Assembly: GCF_024029335.1 (NCBI RefSeq)
Contig: NZ_CP097116.1
Location: 496,001 to 560,000 of the forward strand
Length of the DNA stretch: 64,000 nt
Direction: 5' to 3'
From: Fructilactobacillus myrtifloralis
GTDB lineage: Bacteria; Bacillota; Bacilli; Lactobacillales; Lactobacillaceae
Part shown: piece after piece, positions 24,120-33,550 of the stretch
Layout: each line of letters opens with the position of its first letter
How positions within the stretch are numbered: the stretch's first letter is position 1
Program-made: the position numbers and the translations under genes
Notes under the pieces: model-generated
Database searches by the model: none
Seen by the model: the letters and a program-made list of their open reading frames with translations, nothing else
What the model was told of the DNA's origin: nothing

Positions 24120-25409
24120 TTACTTTGACCGGTGCTTCCCCTTGTTTTTCTGGTCCCGGCGCCGATTTTTCTTCCGTTTCCGTTGCTTGGGCGGATTACT
24201 TACCACCGGTTGGGTAGGAGTCCCTCTTCGAGGAGTTGCAGTCGGTTGCGTAGCGGTGGTGGCTGTTTCCGGCTGGTCCGGACTAGCATCAGCTGGCGCC
24301 TCAACATGATCGACTAGTTTTCCCCGGTAGTAGTAAATCGGTTGTAAGTCATAATCAGTGTCACGCAGGAGCTTCTTTAGATCCCGCAGGTCATGGTCGT
24401 CTCCAAAGTTAATCACTAAGCCGGGTTCGCCCATCCGACCGGTCCGGCCGACCCGGTGAATGTAGGTCGTTGCGTCACTCGGTAAATCATAGTTGATCAC
24501 GGCGGGCAGCTTGGGAATATCGAGTCCCCGGGCAGCCACGTCCGTCGTCAGCAATAACTTAATCTGCCCCTTACGAAAGGCCTTTAAGGCCCGTTCCCGT
24601 TGCATTTTAGTTTCATTCCCACTCAACTTTTCCACCGGTGCATAGCCCTGGTGTTTAAAAAAGTTGTAAGCCCGGTTCAAGTCCTGACTCTGATTAAAAA
24701 AGACCAGGGCTTTAAAGTTCGTCAACTTGGTCAACCGGTTCAACACGTCGTTCCGTTTGCCCCGAGAGACCTCAAACTGGCCGTGGCGAACGACCCCACG
24801 ACTCTGATCCTGCTTGCGGACGTCAATCACAGTGGCCGGTTTTCCCATCTCGGTCTCTAGGTGGTGTAAGACATCGCTATCAGTGGCTGAAAAGTAGGCC
24901 ACCTGCGCATCCCGAGGGACGGTTCCCACAATTGCTCGGACCTTTGCCCGCGAATCATCCTGCAGTAAATCATCCGCTTCATCCACCACCACGGTTTCGA
25001 TTCCCTGCGGTTTCAACTTCCGATCCTGTAACAGGTTCAGCACCCGCCCGGGGGTTCCCACAATGATTTCCGGGCGCTTTTTCAACTTCTCCTGCTGCCG
25101 TTTCACGTTCGCTCCCCCGATAATCGGGAGCACCTGGGCGTGAAAGGGTCCCGCCCAGTCACGAATCACGTTGGTCACTTGCATAGCGAGTTCCTGGGAC
25201 GGTTCCAGAATAATGACCTGGGGGCCGCCCCCGGCCAGTAAATTAGCCAGAATCGGCATCAAAAAGGCCACCGTTTTCCCCGACCCCGTTGGTGACAACG
25301 CCACAATGTCGGACCCGCCGTCGATCATCGGTTCGTAGGCCGCCGTTTGAATCGCCGTGGGGGCGGCGTAGCCTAACTGGGCGAACCGGGTTTCAAATTG
25401 TTCTAACAC
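24120..25409 (-). CDS. DEAD-box RNA helicase
   Basis: The 429-aa protein carries all main helicase motifs: a Q motif near the start, SPTGSGKT (Walker A, residues 39-46), VDEADDLL (DEAD box, near residue 146), SAT (near residue 174), TTDVAARGLDIP near residue 287, and HRVGRTGR (near residue 314). The C-terminal tail after residue 370 is basic and Thr/Pro-rich, typical of RNA-binding extensions. It probably acts in ribosome assembly or mRNA turnover (CshB/YfmL group). The start is GTG at 25409, sharing a base with the upstream gene's stop (TAGTG) and following GGAGG. Confidence 0.92.
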   Translation of the reverse strand: MLEQFETRFAQLGYAAPTAIQTAAYEPMIDGGSDIVALSPTGSGKTVAFLMPILANLLAGGGPQVIILEPSQELAMQVTNVIRDWAGPFHAQVLPIIGGANVKRQQEKLKKRPEIIVGTPGRVLNLLQDRKLKPQGIETVVVDEADDLLQDDSRAKVRAIVGTVPRDAQVAYFSATDSDVLHHLETEMGKPATVIDVRKQDQSRGVVRHGQFEVSRGKRNDVLNRLTKLTNFKALVFFNQSQDLNRAYNFFKHQGYAPVEKLSGNETKMQRERALKAFRKGQIKLLLTTDVAARGLDIPKLPAVINYDLPSDATTYIHRVGRTGRMGEPGLVINFGDDHDLRDLKKLLRDTDYDLQPIYYYRGKLVDHVEAPADASPDQPETATTATQPTATPRRGTPTQPVVSNPPKQRKRKKNRRRDQKNKGKHRSK

Positions 25410-26419
25410 TACTCATCCGCCTCCAGTTTGGTTGGGTATTCGAGCCCAGCAGACGAAGCTAACCGGCTCATCACCAGGTTCACGTTCCGCATCTGTTCTA
25501 ACCAAAGCTCATAGTCGGACACGTTTTCTGGCTGCTTGGGATCCTTCAAGACCCGGGCAAAATCAGTCATTTCTGGAATCATTGGGTTCTTTCCGTATAG
25601 CTGGCTGAGGATTTGGCGTTGGTTATCCCTAATAATGGAAGCCTCGGTCACTTCTCCCGCACTATCAAACGTGATGATCTCTCGTCCGTGATAAATTTCT
25701 GAGTTGTGGGTAGAATTCGAAAGCTTACTAAAGTTCAGGGTAACGTCAAAGTCCCCGTAGTTTAAAATCGCCGTCCCTTTGCCATCTACTCCGGTCGAAA
25801 TCATGGTTGGATAGTAAGCCACTCGTTCGGGAACCCCAAACAAGCTGACCGCATCATACACGGGGTAAATCCCGAGGTCGGTCAACGCACCCCCACCAAA
25901 CTGGGGATTAAAAACGTTTGAGACATGACCAGCTAATACCTGGTCGTAGCGAGAGGAGTACTGGCTAAAGGTGAAATCGGCCCCGTCGACCCCCATTTCT
26001 AAGCCACTCAGATAGTCACGCACCGCTGCAAAAGCGGGCATGTGAACGTTTCTAGCTGCTTCAAAGTACCGGACTTGGGGATGGCGGGCTAGTTCATCCA
26101 TCACACTTTGATACTGGTAAGGGGTTAACACCGCTGGCTTTTCCACAATCACGTTTTTGTCGTGTTGGAGCGCCTGCAGAATTTGTTCGTAGTGCAACAC
26201 GTTTGGTGAGGCAATGTAAACAACCTCCACGTTGGGGTCACTTAAAAATTGCTCTAAATCCGTGTACACCGTGGCGGGTTCGTGCCCCTTGGCAATCTCT
26301 TGACCACTCGCTTCGTGGCGCGAATAAACTGCGGTTAGTTGGTATTCGCCCGTTGCATGAGCCGCCTCAATCATTCGTTCTGTAATCCAGTTGGTACCAA
26401 TCGTTCCTAATTTAATCAT
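25409..26419 (-). CDS. Gfo/Idh/MocA family oxidoreductase
   Basis: The 336-aa protein starts with the dinucleotide fold LGTIGTNWITERMIEAAHATG and has VYIASPNVLHY near residue 71 and the catalytic-region VEKPAVL (residues 92-98), then GGGALTDLGIYPVYDAVSLFG near residue 175. Members oxidise or reduce sugars and related compounds with NAD(P); the substrate is unknown. It overlaps the GH25-like gene upstream by four bases and the helicase gene downstream by one, so the three form an operon. Confidence 0.88.
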   Translation of the reverse strand: MIKLGTIGTNWITERMIEAAHATGEYQLTAVYSRHEASGQEIAKGHEPATVYTDLEQFLSDPNVEVVYIASPNVLHYEQILQALQHDKNVIVEKPAVLTPYQYQSVMDELARHPQVRYFEAARNVHMPAFAAVRDYLSGLEMGVDGADFTFSQYSSRYDQVLAGHVSNVFNPQFGGGALTDLGIYPVYDAVSLFGVPERVAYYPTMISTGVDGKGTAILNYGDFDVTLNFSKLSNSTHNSEIYHGREIITFDSAGEVTEASIIRDNQRQILSQLYGKNPMIPEMTDFARVLKDPKQPENVSDYELWLEQMRNVNLVMSRLASSAGLEYPTKLEADE

Positions 26420-27207
26420 GCTGCATCACTCCTAATCTCATTTTGTTTTAACACTTGCAGGTATTGATTCCATTGTACCTTACTCCCCCGAAAGGCCGTC
26501 ATACGAAAGTCACTGCCCTTCCCGTTGTTATACAGTTGCTCCTGCTTTGCTAAGCTCGCAAACGTCACGTGCCGTCCGGACTTCGCTCGCGGTAACAGGA
26601 ACTCCGTGTGGGGGAGTTGTTTTAGCACCTGGTAGTTTGCGGAACTCGTTTTAATTAGGACCGGCCGTTGGGAGTAACGCTGGGTCCAGGCTACTAGTTG
26701 CCGCATCCGTCGGGCTAGCTGTTTGCGGTCCACCGTTTCGGCGTTGTAATCATTATAGTAGGAAATGTTAATCATAATCGGTAGATCACCAATGTTATTG
26801 CCAAGGGTGCGCTTCAGGTTCTGCTCCTGCTCCCGCACTGAGCTACTGAAACTATATTGATGATAGACCCCCACCTTGAGTCCCGAACCAATGCTCCGGG
26901 TGTAATTGTTGTTAAAATCATCGTCGGCCAGGGCCCCGCCCTGGGTTGCACGCAGGTACACGTATTTAATCCCGTTGGTTTGTAACTGATTAAAATCAGC
27001 GTACTCATCCGTTTGGTCTAGCATCACGCCCCGCACGGGATAGTTGCGCAGCAACGCTTGCTGGCGGGCGTGCCGATTAATCACGTGGTGCCCGCCAAGA
27101 ATCCCCAGTAGCACTAATCCGACTAGGATCACGCTGGTCCACCCGAGTTTCCGGGAAGGTCTTCGCCGGTGCTCTCGTTGATAATCACTCCGTTTTTGTG
27201 CTTGCAT
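26416..27207 (-). CDS. GH25-like membrane-anchored protein, catalytic residues apparently lost
   Basis: The 263-aa protein has a basic N-terminus, one membrane helix (about residues 23-43), and a GH25 lysozyme-like domain: PVRGVMLDQTDEYADFNQLQTNGIKYVYLRATQG without the usual start DVS, FNNNYTRSIGSGLKVGVYHQYSF (near residue 99), and LPIMINISYYN (near residue 141) where active enzymes have a D.E motif. The acidic residues are replaced, so muramidase activity is doubtful. It may bind peptidoglycan. It is first in an operon with an oxidoreductase and a helicase. Confidence 0.8.
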   Translation of the reverse strand: MQAQKRSDYQREHRRRPSRKLGWTSVILVGLVLLGILGGHHVINRHARQQALLRNYPVRGVMLDQTDEYADFNQLQTNGIKYVYLRATQGGALADDDFNNNYTRSIGSGLKVGVYHQYSFSSSVREQEQNLKRTLGNNIGDLPIMINISYYNDYNAETVDRKQLARRMRQLVAWTQRYSQRPVLIKTSSANYQVLKQLPHTEFLLPRAKSGRHVTFASLAKQEQLYNNGKGSDFRMTAFRGSKVQWNQYLQVLKQNEIRSDAA

Positions 27208-27268
27208 TTTTTCTTGCCTACCATCTTTTAAGATTACCCTTATCTTACCATGATTAGCGTGTTCCCGC

Positions 27269-27311
27269 TTGAAGTACCCAACGAATTCTCATATAATGAA
27301 AGCGTTATAAT
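27269..27311 (+). promoter_or_regulatory. gntK promoter with cre-like element
   Basis: TTGAAG (27269-27274), 17 bases, TATAAT (27292-27297). The sequence ATGAAAGCGTTATAAT (27296-27311) matches the cre consensus except for one base and covers the start region; a second TATAAT lies in it (27306-27311). Confidence 0.7.
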
Positions 27312-27365
27312 AAATCAAAAATAGTTGGCTGACCCAGCCAAAATCAATGATTAAGGGGAAAAATT

Positions 27366-28925
27366 ATGGAATACGTAATTGGCGTTGACATTGGAACCAC
27401 CAGTACAAAAACGGTTTTATACGATGATACCGGAGCCGTAAAGGGCTATTCAAATGACCTTTACAACCTGTACCAAGACACTCCGGACATGGCCGAAGAA
27501 GATCCAGAAGAAATCTTTAGTGCCATGCTGGCTGGGGTTTCCAAGGTCGTCGAAAAAGCAGATTTAAAACCCGGCGAACTTAAAGGCATTTCCTATTCCT
27601 GTGCCATGCACAGCTTGATTTGTCTGGACGAAAATTACAAACCCCTCACCCGGGCAATCACCTGGGCCGATAACCGGGCTGTAAAATACGCAGACGAGTT
27701 GAAAAACAACGGAATTGGGATGGAACTCTACAAGAAGACCGGAGTGCCAGTGCACCCCATGACGCCGTTAACCAAGATTATGTGGATTCGAAACGAACGC
27801 CCAGCCATCTACAAACAAACGCGGTACTTCGTCGGCATCAAAGAATACATTAACTACAAGCTGTTCGGTGTGCTCAAGGAAGACTACTCCATCGCGAACG
27901 CAACGGCCTTGTTCAACATCTTTACCATGGACTGGGACGACCAAGCCCTTTCCGTCGCTGGAGTAACGCGCGACCAGTTACCAGAACTAGTTGATACCAC
28001 CTACCAATTAAAGGGGCTCAACGAACGTTATGCCAACATGATGGGGATTGATAAGGACCTCCCATTTGTCATTGGGGCTTCCGATGGTCCCTTAGCTAAC
28101 CTCGGAGTCGATGCCATCAAACCCGGCGTGGTAGCCGTGACGATTGGAACCTCTGGAGCCGTTCGGATTGTTAGTGACAAACCCCGCATTGATCCAAAGG
28201 CACGGGTCTTTTGTTACTACCTCGCCAAGGATATGTGGGTCATCGGGGGACCAGTTAACAACGGTGGAATCGTCTTCCGGTGGATTCGGGATCAAATCTG
28301 TCTCCCCGAAAAGGTAACCGCTGAGGAAATGAATCTCGATGCGTACGACCTGTTGACTAAGATTGCTGCTTCGATTCCAGCTGGGTCGGACGGCCTGATC
28401 TTCCTACCCTTCTTAGGTGGCGAACGTGCTCCGATCTGGGATGCCGATGCCCGGGGAACCTTCTTCGGACTAACCCGGCAACACACCCGGGCCAACATGA
28501 TTCGGGCCGCGCTCGAAGGAATCGTCTACAACCTGTACACGGTTATGTTGGCACTAGCCGAAGTAGTTGGCGAACCAACCAAGATTCAGGCCACTGGTGG
28601 CTTTGCCCACTCTGAACTCTGGCGACAAATGTTAGCTGACATCTTTGAACAAGACGTCAACATCCCCGAAAGTGTCGAAGGAACGGCACTGGGGGCTGCG
28701 GTCTTAGGGATGTACAGTTTCAAGATGATTGATAGTCTGTACGACGTCGAAAACTTTGTCGGGGTTACCAACACCCACAAACCAAATCCCGAAAATTACA
28801 AGGCTTACCGGGAATTAGTGCCAATTTACATTCGGCTTAGCCGGGCATTACAACCAGAATACAAGAACATTGCGAACTTCCAGCGCCAAAACGAGGCTGA
28901 AGATCAGCATGATGCGGAAAAGTAA
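27366..28925 (+). CDS. gntK: Gluconokinase (FGGY family)
   Basis: The 519-aa protein is a long-form FGGY kinase. It starts with the phosphate motif VIGVDIGTTSTKTVLYD (residues 4-20), then WADNRA near residue 99, VTIGTSGAVR (residues 259-268), and the C-terminal signature GGFAHSELWRQMLADI (near residue 409) and GTALGAAVLGMYS. It matches the GntK type of lactobacilli and bacilli, making 6-phosphogluconate for the pentose phosphate or phosphoketolase route. It is monocistronic. The transporter gntP is 17 kb away, and both carry cre-like sites. Confidence 0.9.
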   Translation: MEYVIGVDIGTTSTKTVLYDDTGAVKGYSNDLYNLYQDTPDMAEEDPEEIFSAMLAGVSKVVEKADLKPGELKGISYSCAMHSLICLDENYKPLTRAITWADNRAVKYADELKNNGIGMELYKKTGVPVHPMTPLTKIMWIRNERPAIYKQTRYFVGIKEYINYKLFGVLKEDYSIANATALFNIFTMDWDDQALSVAGVTRDQLPELVDTTYQLKGLNERYANMMGIDKDLPFVIGASDGPLANLGVDAIKPGVVAVTIGTSGAVRIVSDKPRIDPKARVFCYYLAKDMWVIGGPVNNGGIVFRWIRDQICLPEKVTAEEMNLDAYDLLTKIAASIPAGSDGLIFLPFLGGERAPIWDADARGTFFGLTRQHTRANMIRAALEGIVYNLYTVMLALAEVVGEPTKIQATGGFAHSELWRQMLADIFEQDVNIPESVEGTALGAAVLGMYSFKMIDSLYDVENFVGVTNTHKPNPENYKAYRELVPIYIRLSRALQPEYKNIANFQRQNEAEDQHDAEK

Positions 28926-28931
28926 TTAATT

Positions 28932-28967
28932 AAAAAGACCAGTCACTAGTTGTGACTGGTCTTTTTT
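28932..28967 (+). terminator. Terminator of gntK
   Basis: AAAAAGACCAGTCAC and GTGACTGGTCTTTTTT flank a 5-base loop. Confidence 0.88.
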
Positions 28968-28977
28968 GGTAGTCTCA

Positions 28978-29006
28978 TTGACACTCCAAGTCTGGATATC
29001 TATACT
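28978..29006 (+). promoter_or_regulatory. Promoter of the cystathionine gene
   Basis: TTGACA (28978-28983), exactly 17 bases, TATACT (29001-29006). A leader of about 90 bases follows, with only a weak inverted repeat (AGGTA/TACCT, 29034-29050). Confidence 0.75.
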
Positions 29007-29102
29007 TACAAATAATAAGAATTCATTGAACTTAGGTAGCTAGTATACCTGGCTCACTTATCATTTCTAGACAATTATTTTAAATTAGCAAAGGAGTCCC
29101 TC

Positions 29103-30245
29103 ATGAAATTTGACACTAAGTTATTACACGGTGGCATTAGCGAAGACCCTACCACTGGAGCAGTATCCATGCCCATTTACAGGGCCAGTACCTTTCACCA
29201 ACCAGAACTAGGTCATCCCCAGTGGGAATATTCTCGAACTGGAAACCCCACTCGACAAGCATTGGAAAAATTAATGGCTGATTTAGAGGTTGGAACAGCC
29301 GGATTCGCCTTTAGTTCTGGTTCAGCCGCCATCCATGCGGTCTTATCATTATTTTCAGCTGGAGATCACATTATTGTTGGGAACGATATTTACGGTGGGA
29401 CCTTCCGGCTCATCAATCAGGTAATGCAACGCTTTGGAATTGAATTTTCGACCGTAGACACCACCAATTTAGCAGAAGTGGAAGCAGCTTTTCAGGATAA
29501 TACTAAGGCTTTGTACCTGGAAACTCCGACGAATCCCCTGCTAAAGGTATCTGATTTAGCAGCATTAAGTCAGATTGCTAAACGTCATCAGGCAACCACC
29601 ATCGTGGATAATACCTTTGCAACCCCCTACAACCAACAACCCTTAACCCTCGGTGCCAACATTGTGGTCGCTTCTGGAACTAAGTATTTGGGTGGCCACA
29701 GTGATTTAATCGCCGGCATTGCAGTTACCAACAATGATCAATTGGCAGAACGAATTGGTTTTTTGCAAAACTCAATTGGAAGTATTTTGGCACCAGAAGA
29801 AGCTTGGCTGTTACAACGAGGGATTAAAACGCTAGGCGCCCGGATGCGAGTTCATGAAGAAAACACTCAGTCCATTTTTCAGTTTCTCAGTCAAGATCCT
29901 CACGTCAGCAAGCTTTATTATCCTGGGGATCCTCAGAATCCCGGGTATGACATTGCCAAACGCCAAATGCGTGGATTTGGAGCAATGCTGTCGTTTGAAC
30001 TCAAACCGGAATACAGCCCCAAGCAGTTGATTGACCACTTACAATTAATCACGCTCGCCGAGAGCCTTGGTGGTGTGGATAGCTTAATTGAGGTCCCTGC
30101 CATTATGACTCACGGCGCTATTCCACGAGCAGAACGAATTAAAGATGGAATTCAAGATAATTTGATTCGTCTATCGGTTGGGATTGAGGATCAAGCCGAT
30201 TTGATTGAAGATTTGCAAACGGCTTTAAACAGCTTGGATCACTAA
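29103..30245 (+). CDS. Cystathionine gamma-synthase or gamma-lyase (trans-sulfuration PLP enzyme)
   Basis: The 380-aa protein belongs to the Cys/Met metabolism PLP family. It has the YSRTGNPTR motif (residues 43-51), AFSSGSAAIHAVLSL near residue 73, ETPTNPLLKVSD near residue 140, VDNTFATPYNQQPL near residue 168, and the PLP lysine in SGTKYLGGHSD (near residue 195). The C-terminal RLSVGIED is typical. Members interconvert cysteine, cystathionine and homocysteine; synthase and lyase cannot be told apart here. It is a single gene, more AT-rich than gntK, possibly acquired. Confidence 0.87.
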   Translation: MKFDTKLLHGGISEDPTTGAVSMPIYRASTFHQPELGHPQWEYSRTGNPTRQALEKLMADLEVGTAGFAFSSGSAAIHAVLSLFSAGDHIIVGNDIYGGTFRLINQVMQRFGIEFSTVDTTNLAEVEAAFQDNTKALYLETPTNPLLKVSDLAALSQIAKRHQATTIVDNTFATPYNQQPLTLGANIVVASGTKYLGGHSDLIAGIAVTNNDQLAERIGFLQNSIGSILAPEEAWLLQRGIKTLGARMRVHEENTQSIFQFLSQDPHVSKLYYPGDPQNPGYDIAKRQMRGFGAMLSFELKPEYSPKQLIDHLQLITLAESLGGVDSLIEVPAIMTHGAIPRAERIKDGIQDNLIRLSVGIEDQADLIEDLQTALNSLDH

Positions 30246-30263
30246 TCTAAATGGAATAATTTC

Positions 30264-30314
30264 TAAAAATGGAAAGGCCGAGGTCTAAATAATGCCCGAA
30301 TTTTCCATTTTTTT
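30264..30314 (+). terminator. Terminator after the cystathionine gene
   Basis: AAAAATGGAAA (30264-30274) pairs with TTTCCATTTTT (30302-30312), with an inner GGC/GCC pairing and a T tract. Confidence 0.7.
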
Positions 30315-30359
30315 AAATACCAATTCATTAAATTTATTTAAATATTTCTTTGCAAAAAC

Positions 30360-30388
30360 TTAACATTTAACTTAAATTCCCCTATAAT
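30360..30388 (+). promoter_or_regulatory. Promoter of the DUF5067-like gene
   Basis: TTAACA (30360-30365), 17 bases, TATAAT (30383-30388). Confidence 0.7.
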
Positions 30389-30439
30389 TAAAACGTTAGT
30401 GAAATTAATAACAATTATTTAATTATAGGAGTGTCATTT

Positions 30440-31510
30440 ATGAAGCTTAAGCTAAATTACTGGGTTGCTGCAGAAGATATCATCAACACCTGTCTCTTCG
30501 CAATTTCCTGGTTTCTAATTATTGGTGCATCATTTTCAGATTCATTTGACAAAACATCTTCTCTATCTGGAGTTAGTCTCTTTTTAACTTTCATATCTTG
30601 TTTCGGCTTACTACTTCACCTGATTCAGTTACAACAATGTCGCCGTTGGCACGTTTCCCTCGTTGGTCCCATCTTGGGAATCATTGGTAATGGACTATTT
30701 TTAATTGCACCATTATTCGCGCTTCCTGCCATTATCATTTTAATTATTGCTGCAGTATTTGAATTCATTAACAAAGTTAAAAAAGTCAGTTCACAACCAG
30801 CAGCAAAAGTTTGGTATCGAACTTGGTGGGTGCTGATTTTAACGGTTTTAATCGTGATTTATTTCATCTTTGCATCCGTTTCGGCTAGTCAAGAACAAGC
30901 TGCTCGGGACCAACAAAATCGTAACACCCCTAATTTAACTAAAGAAGCACAAAAAAACACTGATAAAAACCCGAAATTGCAAAAAAATAACAGCGATTTA
31001 ATTCACATTAAAAACAATGTTATTGTTACTCCAAAAGGAAAAATTGAAATTCTCAAAGAAGCATCTGGTAAAACAACCGATGGCAAAATGGGCGTAATCT
31101 TCATGTACAAAATTACCAATACTAGTAATCAAGCTCTAACTCCCAAACAAATTCTAGCTGATAATCAAATTAACGTTTATGAAAAAGATTCCAACTCTGA
31201 AAAACCAGCCCAACAAACTTTTGGAACGAGCGATTTCACCAGTATGCAAGATTTCAACGATGCTAATAGCGCCATTGATGACGCAATCAATAATGACTAT
31301 AATAACTGGGATAAAACTGAAATTGGTCCCCATCAATCTGTAACCATGAGTGATGGCCAAATCTGGAAACTTGATGATGGGAAAACTCCAATTATTAAAA
31401 TTGGTGACAGCATTAATAATGTTGATAGCACTAAAATTAATCCGCACCAAAATCAATATCAACTTGATAATTCGGTCGAAAAAATTGAAATTACCAAATG
31501 GAATGGTTAA
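30440..31510 (+). CDS. Membrane protein with C-terminal DUF5067-like domain
   Basis: A GTG at 30431 is in frame, but the ATG at 30440 is correctly spaced from AGGAG (30427-30431), giving 356 aa. Four hydrophobic segments occupy about residues 10-120 and 130-150. After a polar linker rich in Asn, Lys and Gln comes an extracytoplasmic beta-rich domain (from about residue 190) with a VIFMYKITNTSNQALTP stretch, as in DUF5067-type domains of lactobacilli. Function is unknown. Base composition is more AT-rich than the core genes. Confidence 0.7.
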   Translation: MKLKLNYWVAAEDIINTCLFAISWFLIIGASFSDSFDKTSSLSGVSLFLTFISCFGLLLHLIQLQQCRRWHVSLVGPILGIIGNGLFLIAPLFALPAIIILIIAAVFEFINKVKKVSSQPAAKVWYRTWWVLILTVLIVIYFIFASVSASQEQAARDQQNRNTPNLTKEAQKNTDKNPKLQKNNSDLIHIKNNVIVTPKGKIEILKEASGKTTDGKMGVIFMYKITNTSNQALTPKQILADNQINVYEKDSNSEKPAQQTFGTSDFTSMQDFNDANSAIDDAINNDYNNWDKTEIGPHQSVTMSDGQIWKLDDGKTPIIKIGDSINNVDSTKINPHQNQYQLDNSVEKIEITKWNG

Positions 31511-31547
31511 TCAAAACAGCGGGGATTGCTAAATCCTTAACCTAAAT

Positions 31548-31587
31548 AAAAAAAGTCGGGCACTTTATAGAGTGCCCGACTTTTTTT
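31548..31587. terminator. Bidirectional terminator between DUF5067-like gene and trpA
   Basis: AAAAAAAGTCGGGCACT and AGTGCCCGACTTTTTTT flank a 6-base loop; T runs exist on both strands for two convergent genes. Confidence 0.92.
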
Positions 31588-32359
31588 ATTCCGTAATCGC
31601 TCGCTTCATCTCCTGCGCATAGTCAATCAACTGGGCCGGAGCCTGGGCGCCCGCGCGGTGAATTAGGTCAACAATCTGACTCCCTACAATCACCCCATCG
31701 GCTAACTGGCTCATCTCGTGGGCTTGTTCTGGAGTATGAATTCCAAAGCCAATTTCAATCGGGAGCTTCGTGTACTGGCGCAACTCCGCAATCACTCCCG
31801 CTAAGTTGGCCTCAAAATCATTGCGCATCCCGGTTACCCCGGTCGCTGAAACCACATAGACAAAGCCCTGCGCCCGCTGCGCAATTTTGGGAATCCGTGC
31901 CTTAGAATTCGGGGTTACAAGTTGAATCAGATCAAGGTCCAAATCCTGCATTGCGGACCGCAAATCATCCTGTTCCTCATAGGGCAGATCCGGAATGATT
32001 AGCCCATCGACTCCCAGTGCCGTGCACCGGCGACAAAATTCCCGGTAACCCACCTGAAAGACTGGGTTTACGTAGGTTAAAAAGACCAGGGGCACGTCCG
32101 ACTGCTCCCGCACTTGTGAAACCACGTCAAACACGTCGTCAGTAGTGACGTTCCGATCCAGCGCCCGTTGATCAGCCGCTGCAATCACCGGACCATCCGC
32201 CACCGGATCGGAAAAGGGAATTCCAATTTCAATCACATCAGCCCCGCCCTGCGCTAGGGCTAAGATGTTTTCCACCGTTGCTTCACAACTCGGATCGCCG
32301 GCCACCACAAAGCCAATTAACGCTTTTTTAGCGGTTAACGCTGCTGTTAACTTACTCAT
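31586..32359 (-). CDS. trpA: Tryptophan synthase alpha chain
   Basis: The frame opens earlier, but the ATG at 32359 overlaps the trpB stop (trpB ends at 32352) and gives 257 aa starting MSKLTAAL. Family patterns are GFVVAGDPS (residues 15-23), the catalytic Glu in [20 protein letters not shown] (residues 40-59), and [12 protein letters not shown] near residue 160. It cleaves indole-3-glycerol phosphate to indole for TrpB. It is the last gene of trpDCFBA. Confidence 0.95.
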   Translation of the reverse strand: MSKLTAALTAKKALIGFVVAGDPSCEATVENILALAQGGADVIEIGIPFSDPVADGPVIAAADQRALDRNVTTDDVFDVVSQVREQSDVPLVFLTYVNPVFQVGYREFCRRCTALGVDGLIIPDLPYEEQDDLRSAMQDLDLDLIQLVTPNSKARIPKIAQRAQGFVYVVSATGVTGMRNDFEANLAGVIAELRQYTKLPIEIGFGIHTPEQAHEMSQLADGVIVGSQIVDLIHRAGAQAPAQLIDYAQEMKRAITE

Positions 32360-33539
32360 CGATCTGTACCCCCTTGTACTTTGCAATCGCTGCAACATCC
32401 TTATCGCCCCGTCCCGACAACGTACAGATAATCGTTTGGTCCGGTCGCATCGTCGGTGCTAACTTTTCCACATATGCAATCGCGTGCGCACTTTCAATTG
32501 CCGCGATAATTCCTTCCGTCCGGGCGATCAATTCAAAAGCCTGCACCGCTTCGTCATCCGTAATCGGCACGTACTGTGCCCGCCCCGCGGTAGCTAGCGC
32601 GGCGTGTTCCGGCCCAATTCCCGGATAATCCAAGCCGGCCGAAATCGAATAGACCTGATCAATTTGGCCCGCGGGACTTTGTAAAAACTTTGATTTCATT
32701 CCGTGAAAAATTCCGTCCGTGCCGTTGGTAATCGTGGCGGCTTGCTGTTTGGTGTGAACGCCTTTACCGGCTGCTTCACACCCGATTAGTCGAACCGACT
32801 CATCATCTAGAAAGGCGGCAAAACTCCCAATCGCATTGCTTCCACCTCCGACACAGGCCACCACGGCATCCGGCAGTTTTCCGGTTGCTTGAACAATCTG
32901 GCGTCTGGATTCCGTACTAATCACACTCTGAAAATCACGAACCATCATGGGGAAGGGATGGGGACCCACTGCCGAACCCAGCACATAAAAGGTCCTATCA
33001 ACGTCCGTAACCCAGGCCTGCATGGCCGCGTTGACCGCGTCCTTTAGGACCATCGAACCACTCGTCACTTCGTGCACCTGGGACCCTAACAGTTCCATCC
33101 GAAACACGTTTAGGCGTTGCCGTTCGATGTCTTCCTTCCCCATGTAAATCTCACATTCCAGGCCGAGCAGGGCCGCGACCGTCGCAGTGGCCACACCATG
33201 TTGACCGGCGCCCGTTTCCGCAATCAACTTCTGCTTCCCCATTCGTTTGGCCACCAAGGCCTGGCCTAACACGTTATTAATCTTGTGCGCTCCGGTGTGG
33301 TTGAGATCTTCTCGTTTCAAGTAAATCTGAGCCCCACCTAATTTTTCCGTCAGGTGCTGGGCGTGGTACAACAGCGACGGCCGGTTGGCATAGTTGTCCA
33401 ACAAATCGTGTAACTCCCGTTGAAATTCCGGGTCCTCGCGCAACTTCAGATAAACTGTTTCAATTTCCTGTAATTCCTGCATCAGGGTTTCTGGGACAAA
33501 CTGACCCCCGTACCCACCAAATTTACCGTTAGTTGTCAT
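32352..33539 (-). CDS. trpB: Tryptophan synthase beta chain
   Basis: The 395-aa protein has the PLP lysine in [15 protein letters not shown] (near residue 85), [13 protein letters not shown] (near residue 108) with the catalytic Glu, and the glycine-rich [10 protein letters not shown] (near residue 227). It condenses indole and serine to tryptophan. An AGGAGG-like site precedes the ATG; it lies 11 bases after trpF. Confidence 0.97.
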   Translation of the reverse strand: MTTNGKFGGYGGQFVPETLMQELQEIETVYLKLREDPEFQRELHDLLDNYANRPSLLYHAQHLTEKLGGAQIYLKREDLNHTGAHKINNVLGQALVAKRMGKQKLIAETGAGQHGVATATVAALLGLECEIYMGKEDIERQRLNVFRMELLGSQVHEVTSGSMVLKDAVNAAMQAWVTDVDRTFYVLGSAVGPHPFPMMVRDFQSVISTESRRQIVQATGKLPDAVVACVGGGSNAIGSFAAFLDDESVRLIGCEAAGKGVHTKQQAATITNGTDGIFHGMKSKFLQSPAGQIDQVYSISAGLDYPGIGPEHAALATAGRAQYVPITDDEAVQAFELIARTEGIIAAIESAHAIAYVEKLAPTMRPDQTIICTLSGRGDKDVAAIAKYKGVQIDE

Positions 33540-33550
33540 CTACTTTCCTC

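Noticed and set aside
24046-24317. Plus-strand frames opposite the DEAD-box helicase C-terminus
   Set aside because: They are shadows of a clear helicase gene and a tRNA, without ribosome sites or family resemblance.
29034-29050. Regulatory hairpin or leader peptide in the cystathionine gene leader
   Set aside because: Only a 5-bp repeat is present and there is no ATG with a ribosome site in the 90-base leader.
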